Assembly: GCA_003497505.1 (NCBI GenBank)
Contig: DNNV01000045.1
Coordinates: forward strand, 1-5,453
From: Clostridiales bacterium
GTDB taxonomy: Bacteria > Bacillota > Clostridia > Tissierellales > Sedimentibacteraceae
Direction of reading: 5' to 3'
DNA length: 5,453 nucleotides
Within the stretch, counting starts at the first letter, position 1; each line of letters begins with the position of its first letter. Positions 1-5,453 of the stretch are shown here, piece by piece. The notes below the pieces were generated by a model, which saw only the letters and a program-made list of their open reading frames with translations, made no database searches and was not told the origin of the DNA. The position numbers and the translations under genes were made by a program.

Positions 1-16
1 CATCTAAGTCAAGCAT
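1..16 (-). CDS. 5' end of a truncated gene, third member of the ATPase/propeller operon
   Basis: Only the first five codons (Met-Leu-Asp-Leu-Asp) are inside the window, so no function can be read from the protein. The start is supported by a strong ribosome binding site, GGGAGGG on the minus strand at 23-29, six bases before the ATG at 14-16. A second in-frame ATG at 20-22 abuts that site directly and is therefore a poor start. The gene begins 14 bases after the stop codon of the propeller-like gene and has the same orientation, so it is almost certainly co-transcribed with it and with the AAA+ ATPase gene. By analogy with MoxR-type operons it might encode a vWA-domain protein or another partner of the ATPase, but that is inference from context only. 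Confidence 0.6.
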
Positions 17-22
17 GCTCAT

Positions 23-29
23 CCCTCCC
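23..29 (-). promoter_or_regulatory. Ribosome binding site of the truncated downstream gene
   Basis: The minus strand reads GGGAGGG, a close match to the anti-Shine-Dalgarno complement. It lies just after the TGA stop of the propeller-like gene. Its spacing is 6 bases to the ATG at 14-16 and zero to the ATG at 20-22, which favours the former as the start codon. Confidence 0.6.
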
Positions 30-30
30 A

Positions 31-1263
31 TCAGTGCAGCGGCAATTCCCACAAATCCTTTGGCGTATAAATCCGATCAATTTCCGACAGATTAAAGTTC
101 CCCTCAATATCCATAAGCAAGTAGCCTGAGTCATTCAATTTAAAAATATTTGTGAAGTAGGCATCCTTAACCACAGCCTCTTCATTCAGATGCCAGCTCC
201 CGAAATTTTCCTCAAATAAATACACAATTCCATCTTCGCTTAAAATTAAAGCTGTGCCCTTTTGAGATTGAATATCAAATAAATTGCCTTTCAGACAGTC
301 CAATTCTGCCTTTACTGTCTTTATTCCACCCAAAGAAATTATTTTGTACTGTCCTTCGTTCCCTATTGCCATAAGAGAATTTTTATTACCGTATCCATCC
401 TCTAAATGCTTGATTTTTCTTATTTCATCATTTAGCAAGTCAATTTCTTCTTCAACAGTAAATTGCCCGCCGTAATATCTTACAAAAAACAATTTCCCCC
501 TCTTTGTTCCAACCGCGAAATAATCGTCGTCTATTTTTTCTAGCACAGTCCAATCCGGAATAGTTAAACATATGTCCTTATGAAAAATCAGATAATATTC
601 ATCATTTTCCTTAATTATTTCAAACAATGCCAATGTATCCTCTCCATTTTCCACTGCGAACAAGTAATCTCCTATTGCTTCGCACCTTCCAACTCCACCA
701 AAGCCGCAGTCCGTTTGTAGCTTTTTAACCTTAATATGCTCATTGTTTTCCGATATTTTTTCAAAGCTATCACTGCAAAGAAGGTAGCATCCCCCTGCAA
801 CTCCAAAAAGTAAAATTTCCTTGTCATTCAATTTATATATATATGAAATTATTTCCTTTACCTCCCTGATAGGGGGCCCCCACTCTATTTCAAGCCGATT
901 ACAGTCGGTAAAGTTATCCGTAATATCCATATGAAAAAATTGAACCTTGCTGTCTGTGCCGCTTACAATAAAAAGATTTTTATTTATCCTCAACATGTAT
1001 TGCAAAAATCCATCAAAGCTAAAAGCCCCCTCTTGCTTTATCGGATTTATTTTCACCGAGACCTTTTTAATATTATTTGCACAAACTCGGTAATAAGGAA
1101 TCAGGTCTGTCAACAGTTTTTCTTCTGTCTGTAAAAGCTCATTCAGGCTTTCTTCGAAATTATGAACTAAAATTCCATTTTCCCGGCATTCATTCAGCTT
1201 TTTTCTCAAGGCATCCACCTGACTTTTAAAATATGCTCCGTCTACAGACAGGTTCATCTTCAT
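31..1263 (-). CDS. Beta-propeller-like protein encoded with a MoxR-type AAA+ ATPase, function unknown
   Basis: This is a 410-residue protein with no signal peptide or membrane segment, so probably cytoplasmic. Residues 1-65 are charged and helical in character. From about residue 80 to 395 the chain shows recurring units of a hydrophobic strand, a Gly/Asp/Asn-rich turn and a second strand, near 88-112, 138-162, 195-215, 239-262, 283-310, 326-350 and 370-394. Examples are DDDYFAVGTKRGKLFFVRY and GTALILSEDGIVYLFEE. Seven such units suit a seven-bladed WD40/YVTN-like propeller, but the repeats are divergent and no family is recognised with certainty. Its ATG overlaps the TGA of the ATPase gene (ATGA, 1260-1263), indicating translational coupling and joint function. 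GGGAGGAG at 1268-1275 is the ribosome binding site. Another ATG two codons in (1255-1257) is possible but less well spaced. A scaffold or substrate-recognition role beside the ATPase is inferred. The propeller reading rests on the repeat pattern alone and could be wrong. Confidence 0.8.
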   Translation of the reverse strand: MKMNLSVDGAYFKSQVDALRKKLNECRENGILVHNFEESLNELLQTEEKLLTDLIPYYRVCANNIKKVSVKINPIKQEGAFSFDGFLQYMLRINKNLFIVSGTDSKVQFFHMDITDNFTDCNRLEIEWGPPIREVKEIISYIYKLNDKEILLFGVAGGCYLLCSDSFEKISENNEHIKVKKLQTDCGFGGVGRCEAIGDYLFAVENGEDTLALFEIIKENDEYYLIFHKDICLTIPDWTVLEKIDDDYFAVGTKRGKLFFVRYYGGQFTVEEEIDLLNDEIRKIKHLEDGYGNKNSLMAIGNEGQYKIISLGGIKTVKAELDCLKGNLFDIQSQKGTALILSEDGIVYLFEENFGSWHLNEEAVVKDAYFTNIFKLNDSGYLLMDIEGNFNLSEIDRIYTPKDLWELPLH

Positions 1264-3371
1264 TTTTCTCCTCCCTTATCCTCCATACACTCAAGCAGGT
1301 ATTTTGAATGCTCCAGGTGAGACAATTGCCTGTCTAATCTTTGATACTCTCTCGCATCAATCCTCATCAAGTTATCAATATCACATTCAAAAGCTTCTAT
1401 CAGCCTTTGAGGCAGGGCTTTTCTGGCCGTTCCTTTCCCAAAAATCATATGAACCGCATCTAAACAGCTCACGTCTTCCGTTGCAGGGCGCACATAGCTA
1501 TACGGTCTGGTGCGAATTTCGTCATACGTTGTGGTCGCTTCGCCCGCACCCTTTGCTTCCATATTCCAGCCTTCGCTTATGGGAAAGAACCCGAAACGCA
1601 CAGCCTGTGAGATAATATAGTTTTGATCATCGGCATATGTGATTGAACCGATAAAGCCATCCCACAAAGCCTTGCTCAAATCCTTTTCTTCTCCCATATT
1701 CCAATTATCCAGAACATGTAAAATATTACGGATGGACAATACGGATTCTCTAAGCTCCGGTTCATCTGCTCCGGAAGCTCTTTGAATTTCATTGTCTCTC
1801 CATTTACCCATAAAAACATTTTGAGTAACCCTGCACAACTGAGAAAAGCGGAACAATTCTTCCAATGTCCTTTTGGAATGTGGAATATGAATATTTCCGT
1901 TTTTATCAGCCAATCGAGCAACTATTATTCTGAAAAGCTCATTTTTCTCCGGAAATTCCTGATCCTCCAATGAGCCTGTTATCCTCTGAGGTACATAATT
2001 GTACTCGATAGTTACAAACCGTGACTTGAATGCCGGATTAAGCTCATTTGTTCCTTCATAGTTAACCATTTGAGTTGATAAATTTCCCGTGCCGATAAAT
2101 CCAAAACCAGGCTTAATCAATACAGGCCCCACTCCCGTAATATATGCCGTGCTCCCTGCATGGCGCTGCAGAATATCGTTGAGGGCTATTAAATTCTGCA
2201 TGGCAATTGTGTTCAGTTCATCCACAATTACCGGCCTGCCTTCTCTCACCGCAATCAAAATTTCTCTCTCTGTTTTTTTTATTTCAGTGCCAAAGGCGCT
2301 GTTGCTTGCCACAAATAAATCAGAAAAACTTTTCCATATTTGAATTTTAAGCTGCAGCTGCTCTTCATCTGTCATCTGTTCCAGCCTTTCCCTGTGCTCA
2401 TCCATCCATTCATAAAAATCCACTATAATCATGTTGAGATAATCCACAAAGGAGCCCTGTGAAAAGCTGCGCTGAAGAGACAATGTTTTTTCCACGAACA
2501 TGTCTTCATAAGTTAAATTGTGCGAGCCTGATATAAATAATGGCTGCAAAGATTCTATCTCTTCCTTGCTTCCGCCGGTCAGAATATTCTGATAGTGCAG
2601 CTTTCTTTCTTCATGAAATTCTCCGAACTTTTGAATGGCATCTTTTTCTGTGGCATCAGGAGTTGCGGAAAACCAGGCTTCCATTTTATTCTCCAATTCA
2701 CCCTGTATTCTATTCTGAACGGTAAAATCCAGGGCTGCTTCGGCTGCTAATTGTGTCTTTCCGCTTCCCAAATGCCCTACGATATACACAGGCACCCCCA
2801 AATTCAAGGAATCTATTACCTTCTTCTTTGATTCAACCACATAAGGTACGGTTACAAGGCGCTGGCGGTGCTGAGTTTCTATATCGTTTATCAATTGGCG
2901 CCTGTGATAGAACTCCCATGCCTCAGGAGAAGCCTTTATAATCAACTCTAGTTTGTGCTCCAATGTTTTTATTCGGTCTGCCCTGTACCTCGTAGCCGAA
3001 TTGCTGCCATAATGACAGCTGTTGTCGATCTCGCTGCTGACTCTCCTTTCCCAACGAAGGAAAAACCTTTCATACTCAATTAAGTTCTCAATTTCTTGTA
3101 TTTCCCTGCCTTTGCTTGCTGTTTCTTCTTCCACATAAGCCTTATATTTTTCGTAATAGACATTATTTTTTTTAAAATCAGGATTAAGCACATCGCCCTT
3201 TTCTTCAAATTTCCTGAAAGCTTTAAAAAAAGCTCCTTGCTCTTCTATTTTTTTATTGTTTTCATCCTCCAGCGACTTTAGGGCCTTTTCACGCAATTCC
3301 TCTTCATACCAGCCTTGCATTTCTTCTATAGCAGGAACATAAGCCTGATTAAAATCTTTTTGTCCTTTCAC
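1260..3371 (-). CDS. MoxR/midasin-like (AAA_5-type) AAA+ ATPase, 703 aa
   Basis: This is a cytosolic ATP-driven remodelling protein by family; its substrate is unknown. Residues 1-170 are highly charged, Glu/Lys-rich and predicted helical or coiled-coil. The AAA+ core follows: Walker A GHLGSGKT (199-206, Lys205), Walker B VIVDELN (381-387, Asp384-Glu385), sensor 1 FIGTGN (Asn430), a NPAFKSRF segment with the probable arginine finger Arg451, and a sensor-2-like LSIRNIL (Arg548). The NPAFKSRF and S-x-R forms match the MoxR, CbbQ/NorQ and midasin branch. Walker A and B are about 175 residues apart, roughly three times the usual gap, because of insertions near 220-275 and 300-370. GSHNLTYEDM (282-291) resembles the conserved T-x-x-D-L element between them. 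Residues 600-703 form an unassigned tail. No vWA domain is present. The start is GTG, chosen because AAGGAGG lies seven bases upstream. The gene overlaps the propeller-like gene by 4 bases. ATPase identity is secure; the biological role is not. Confidence 0.9.
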   Translation of the reverse strand: MKGQKDFNQAYVPAIEEMQGWYEEELREKALKSLEDENNKKIEEQGAFFKAFRKFEEKGDVLNPDFKKNNVYYEKYKAYVEEETASKGREIQEIENLIEYERFFLRWERRVSSEIDNSCHYGSNSATRYRADRIKTLEHKLELIIKASPEAWEFYHRRQLINDIETQHRQRLVTVPYVVESKKKVIDSLNLGVPVYIVGHLGSGKTQLAAEAALDFTVQNRIQGELENKMEAWFSATPDATEKDAIQKFGEFHEERKLHYQNILTGGSKEEIESLQPLFISGSHNLTYEDMFVEKTLSLQRSFSQGSFVDYLNMIIVDFYEWMDEHRERLEQMTDEEQLQLKIQIWKSFSDLFVASNSAFGTEIKKTEREILIAVREGRPVIVDELNTIAMQNLIALNDILQRHAGSTAYITGVGPVLIKPGFGFIGTGNLSTQMVNYEGTNELNPAFKSRFVTIEYNYVPQRITGSLEDQEFPEKNELFRIIVARLADKNGNIHIPHSKRTLEELFRFSQLCRVTQNVFMGKWRDNEIQRASGADEPELRESVLSIRNILHVLDNWNMGEEKDLSKALWDGFIGSITYADDQNYIISQAVRFGFFPISEGWNMEAKGAGEATTTYDEIRTRPYSYVRPATEDVSCLDAVHMIFGKGTARKALPQRLIEAFECDIDNLMRIDAREYQRLDRQLSHLEHSKYLLECMEDKGGEK
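1268..1275 (-). promoter_or_regulatory. Ribosome binding site of the propeller-like gene, inside the ATPase gene
   Basis: The minus strand carries GGGAGGAG within the last codons of the ATPase gene, four bases before the ATG at 1261-1263. Together with the ATGA stop/start overlap it indicates coupled translation with fresh ribosome loading, which would keep the two proteins in a set ratio. Confidence 0.7.
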
Positions 3372-3378
3372 AAAATTT

Positions 3379-3385
3379 CCTCCTT
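3379..3385 (-). promoter_or_regulatory. Ribosome binding site fixing the GTG start of the ATPase gene
   Basis: AAGGAGG on the minus strand sits seven bases before the GTG at 3369-3371. This ideal spacing decides the non-ATG start of the ATPase gene; no in-frame ATG nearby has a comparable site. Confidence 0.8.
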
Positions 3386-3407
3386 CTCACGATGCTGTTG
3401 CCGCAGA

Positions 3408-3448
3408 TATATTAAAATCCCGAATTAAAAAATCGGGATTTTAATATA
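3408..3448 (-). terminator. Long hairpin after ohyA, probable intrinsic terminator
   Basis: Positions 3408-3423 and 3433-3448 form a perfect 16-bp inverted repeat around a 9-base loop. The inner core CCCGA/TCGGG is flanked by an A/T arm, so in the minus-strand transcript the GC core is followed by a UUUU-rich stretch, AUUUUAAUAUA. It begins 18 bases after the ohyA stop codon, the expected place for a terminator. The U-tract is part of the stem rather than a free tail and is interrupted by A residues, so termination may be incomplete. The arms are symmetric, so it could also act on transcripts from the other strand or serve as a protein-binding dyad upstream of the ATPase gene. Confidence 0.7.
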
Positions 3449-3466
3449 CTAGCTAACCTTACATAA

Positions 3467-5260
3467 TTAAATAATTCCGTGTTCTTTTAACAGCTCTTCA
3501 ATCTCTGTTCCCGCTATTTGTTTTAAAACCTTGCGTTTTGTAAGCGGTGGCAGCTTAATTTCTGGTCTTTCTCCATCCAGCAGGCATTTGCTTGCATTTA
3601 ATAAATAGCGTATGTCATATCTCGAAGCATATACCTCAGGAACACCCTTTTCAACGCCTGTCAAAACATATACCGCTTCCATAGCTGTACGTCCTGAATA
3701 TTCTATGGTAAATACAGTATCACGTCCCGGATCATCCAGTGTTTCGGCAAATTGCCCAAGGAAAGCGAAATTCACTGCATTTTTAGGCACAACATACGGG
3801 CGGTCTCCAAATTCGCGAACCATGAACTGAGATGTAATAAACGGCATCATGACAGGAACCGCGGTGCATGATCCCGCCAGTTCTTCTATTTCACCTGCCG
3901 GAACCCCTATATGATACAGCCATTCCTTTGTGATTTCCTTACCGGTACAATCTCTCATAGGTTTTTTAATATAGTCTCCCGGAACATCGGAAAACAAACC
4001 GTATACCCATACAACAACGTCTTTTTCAGGCTGTCCGTAATATTGTTCCTGACGGTTTATAGTCCAGCTCATGAGCCACGAAGAATCAATTGCCGAAATT
4101 ATACCGCCTGTTACGGTTTTTCCGCCATATGGCGAGCGCTTTGTAATTTTTTCAATGTACTTTGGAACACGTTCATCGTGACACGTTACAGTACATGATT
4201 CCCAGTTAGATTTTTCTGGATCTGTACAGAATTTGTCCGGATTTCCAAATTCCTTTGACTGTTCAGCTATATTCCTCCATAATTTCCAACATCCTTCCGG
4301 TTCCTTGTTAAACGGAGCAGGAGTGTTGTCATTACCGTAGCCTGAGCCTTCGGTCATGGAGCCATTAGTGATGAATACCAAATCATTTTCTGTTAAATCA
4401 ACGGAGATGTCTTTTCCGTCTGCATCCCTTGCAACTATTTTCTTTGCGACTTTTTTGTCGTCTGTTATTGAAAATTCAACATTATCAACGGTTACTCCAT
4501 ATTCAAATTTAGCGCCGTTATCCTGCAAATATTTAACCATCGGCTTTACAAATGAAGTGTATTGATCATGGCGTGAGAACTGCAGTGCTGAAAGATCAGG
4601 AAGCCCGCCCACGTGGTGGATGAAACGGTTCATGTATAATTTCATCTCCAATGCACTGTGCCAGTTTTCAAAAGCAAACATCGTTCTCCAATATGTCCAG
4701 AAATCACTGTCCAAAAGCTCATCCGAAAAAATATCCTCTATAGATTTGTTTTGAAGCTCTTCGTCTGAAATATTTACAAAGGCAGCCAATTCCTTTGCAA
4801 GGTCCTGTCCCAGATTGAACTTTCCATTGTCATATCTCACGCCTTGGTTTTTAGTAATGCGGCAGTTGCTGGAGTTAGGATCATCGTAGTTTGTGTAATA
4901 AAAATGGTCCAGAACCGTCATTTCAGGGTCCTCTGTAGATGGCAGGGAGCTGAATAAATTCCATAAAACCTCAAAATAATGTCCCATCTCACGTCCGCCA
5001 CGTGCCACATAACCGGCATTCTGGCGAACAGCACCATCCAGTGACCCCCCCGGAACATTCAACTGCTCCAAAAATACAATTTTGCTGCCGTCCATGTGTG
5101 CATCTCGTATTAAAAAGCACCCTGCAGCCAAAGCACCTATTCCCGTTCCGATTAAATAAGCCTTTTTGTCTTCTATTCCTTTCGGCTTTCTTGCATTTAC
5201 CAAAGCATGGTAAGTTCCGTTTGTTAGCTTGAGCCTTTCATCATATGTTTTTAGTTTCAT
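3467..5260 (-). CDS. ohyA: Oleate hydratase (FAD-dependent fatty acid double-bond hydratase)
   Basis: By family, this enzyme adds water to the cis-9 double bond of oleate and related unsaturated fatty acids, giving 10-hydroxystearate-type products, at the cytosolic face of the membrane. The role is usually detoxification of host or dietary fatty acids. The 597 residues match the usual family length. Visible are the dinucleotide-binding segment AYLIGTGIGALAAG (34-47), the NVPGGSLDGA flavin-site motif (68-77), RGGREM (87-92) with Glu91 aligning to the water-activating Glu of characterised hydratases (Glu82 in Staphylococcus aureus OhyA), and MKLYMNRFIHH with Tyr209 in the position of the catalytic Tyr. 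The C-terminal residues 574-597 are charged and helical, like the membrane-associating helix of the family, so the gene is intact. The start at 5258-5260 is chosen because GAAGGAG lies five bases upstream; a TTG 12 codons further up has no such site. Gly93 replaces the acidic residue I recall after REM in many homologues. It is apparently monocistronic, with a possible operator upstream. Confidence 0.96.
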   Translation of the reverse strand: MKLKTYDERLKLTNGTYHALVNARKPKGIEDKKAYLIGTGIGALAAGCFLIRDAHMDGSKIVFLEQLNVPGGSLDGAVRQNAGYVARGGREMGHYFEVLWNLFSSLPSTEDPEMTVLDHFYYTNYDDPNSSNCRITKNQGVRYDNGKFNLGQDLAKELAAFVNISDEELQNKSIEDIFSDELLDSDFWTYWRTMFAFENWHSALEMKLYMNRFIHHVGGLPDLSALQFSRHDQYTSFVKPMVKYLQDNGAKFEYGVTVDNVEFSITDDKKVAKKIVARDADGKDISVDLTENDLVFITNGSMTEGSGYGNDNTPAPFNKEPEGCWKLWRNIAEQSKEFGNPDKFCTDPEKSNWESCTVTCHDERVPKYIEKITKRSPYGGKTVTGGIISAIDSSWLMSWTINRQEQYYGQPEKDVVVWVYGLFSDVPGDYIKKPMRDCTGKEITKEWLYHIGVPAGEIEELAGSCTAVPVMMPFITSQFMVREFGDRPYVVPKNAVNFAFLGQFAETLDDPGRDTVFTIEYSGRTAMEAVYVLTGVEKGVPEVYASRYDIRYLLNASKCLLDGERPEIKLPPLTKRKVLKQIAGTEIEELLKEHGII

Positions 5261-5265
5261 TGTAT

Positions 5266-5272
5266 CTCCTTC
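5266..5272 (-). promoter_or_regulatory. Ribosome binding site fixing the ohyA start
   Basis: GAAGGAG on the minus strand lies five bases before the ATG at 5258-5260. It falls inside the longer open frame that begins with TTG at 5294-5296, which shows that the 12 extra N-terminal codons are leader rather than protein. Confidence 0.8.
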
Positions 5273-5323
5273 TTTCACAATTTTATAATATTTCAATATA
5301 AACTTTGTTTAGTTTTTTACATT

Positions 5324-5349
5324 CACTTTATTAGCATGCTTATGAAGTG
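5324..5349. promoter_or_regulatory. 26-bp dyad upstream of ohyA, candidate repressor operator
   Basis: The site has twofold symmetry about 5336/5337, with 11 of 13 base pairs matching. The half-site is CACTTnATnAGCA, and the centre is the perfect palindrome AGCATGCT. It ends 63 bases before the ohyA start codon. The length and symmetry suit a dimeric or paired helix-turn-helix regulator. TetR-family regulators often govern fatty-acid-responsive genes in Firmicutes, but no regulator gene is inside the window, so the binding protein is inferred. It is a poor terminator because no U-tract follows. Confidence 0.5.
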
Positions 5350-5381
5350 TAATGAATAATAAGTTTTCATTTCGATTGCTT

Positions 5382-5409
5382 ATTATCCGTGTGATTTGTA
5401 TAAAACAAT
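5382..5409 (-). promoter_or_regulatory. Possible ohyA promoter (weak)
   Basis: On the minus strand GATAAT (5382-5387) is a good -10 box match. Upstream, a TTGTTT-like -35 can be set about 15 bases away, or a poorer GATTGT at 17 bases. Transcription would begin near 5375, placing the 26-bp dyad at about +26 to +51, where a bound repressor could block elongation. Other AT-rich -10-like stretches occur nearer the gene (for example TATAAA just before the ribosome binding site), but they lack a credible -35. Confidence 0.25.
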
Positions 5410-5453
5410 CATATATTTTTTTTATGCCTTTTTCATTATATAAACAAACCGCA

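Larger units (their letters stand above)
5261..5453. other. Non-coding AT-rich leader upstream of ohyA
   Basis: No coding potential is seen in these 193 bases on either strand. They hold the ohyA ribosome binding site, the 26-bp dyad, a second smaller inverted repeat (ATAATAAG at 5356-5363 with CTTATTAT at 5379-5386, 15-base loop) and several -10-like sequences, including a perfect TATAAT on the minus strand at 5435-5440 whose -35 would fall outside the window. The neighbouring upstream gene is not reached. Confidence 0.6.

Noticed and set aside
872..881. GGGGGCCCCC palindrome inside the AT-rich propeller-like gene
   Set aside because: It encodes part of W-G-P-P in frame, with no second copy and no spacer or tail that would suggest a site; taken as chance codon use.
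1304..1615. Plus-strand open frame of about 100 codons opposite the ATPase gene, and similar smaller ones elsewhere
   Set aside because: They lie opposite well-supported coding sequence, lack ribosome binding sites and encode no recognisable protein.
1676..1921. Minus-strand open frame of 81 codons inside the ATPase gene
   Set aside because: It is an alternative frame of a gene whose true frame carries the sensor-2 and lid regions here; nothing in it suggests a separate protein.
2273..2280. A8 tract in the ATPase coding strand (a second one at 3176-3183) as a programmed frameshift site
   Set aside because: The reading frame continues through both with all downstream AAA+ motifs in the same frame, and no alternative product is evident.
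5261..5296. Longer ohyA start giving 12 extra N-terminal residues
   Set aside because: It would need a TTG start without a ribosome binding site, while an ideal site lies inside the extension just before the ATG at 5258-5260.
5356..5386. Inverted repeat ATAATAAG / CTTATTAT as a terminator for an upstream gene
   Set aside because: The stem is only 8 bp and nearly all A/T, has a 15-base loop and no following U-tract, so it would be unstable; kept only as part of the leader description.
1..5453. CRISPR arrays, tRNA or rRNA genes, insertion sequences
   Set aside because: No regularly spaced direct repeats, RNA gene signatures, transposase motifs or terminal inverted repeats were seen.

Overview
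The window looks like chromosomal DNA of a low-GC, Gram-positive, probably anaerobic Clostridia-type bacterium. The reasons are AT-rich intergenic DNA, strong purine-rich GGAGG-type ribosome binding sites before every gene, and an oleate hydratase that resembles Firmicutes enzymes. The species cannot be named from the sequence. All genes lie on the minus strand, so transcription runs from high to low coordinates.

Reading in the direction of transcription: (1) 5261-5453 is a non-coding AT-rich leader with a nearly perfect 26-bp dyad, a good operator candidate. (2) 3467-5260 encodes a complete FAD-dependent oleate hydratase (fatty acid double-bond hydratase). (3) 3372-3466 is a short intergenic gap with a 16-bp perfect hairpin, probably the ohyA terminator. 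(4) 1260-3371 (GTG start) encodes a 703-residue AAA+ ATPase of the MoxR/midasin-like (AAA_5) type, with long insertions between Walker A and Walker B. (5) 31-1263 overlaps the ATPase gene by 4 bases (ATGA) and encodes a 410-residue protein with a helical N-terminus and about seven beta-propeller-like repeats. (6) 1-16 is the first five codons of a further co-directional gene with its own ribosome binding site, cut off by the window edge.

The hydratase is a self-contained metabolic or detoxification gene, and the hairpin separates it from what follows. The ATPase, the propeller protein and the truncated gene form a tight operon. Its layout, a MoxR-type ATPase translationally coupled to a beta-propeller protein, recalls the predicted MoxR-vWA-beta-propeller 'ternary systems' described from comparative genomics. 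No vWA domain is visible in the two complete proteins, so the cut-off gene or its neighbours are where one would be expected. This operon is the most interesting part of the window, and its cellular function cannot be read from the sequence alone.
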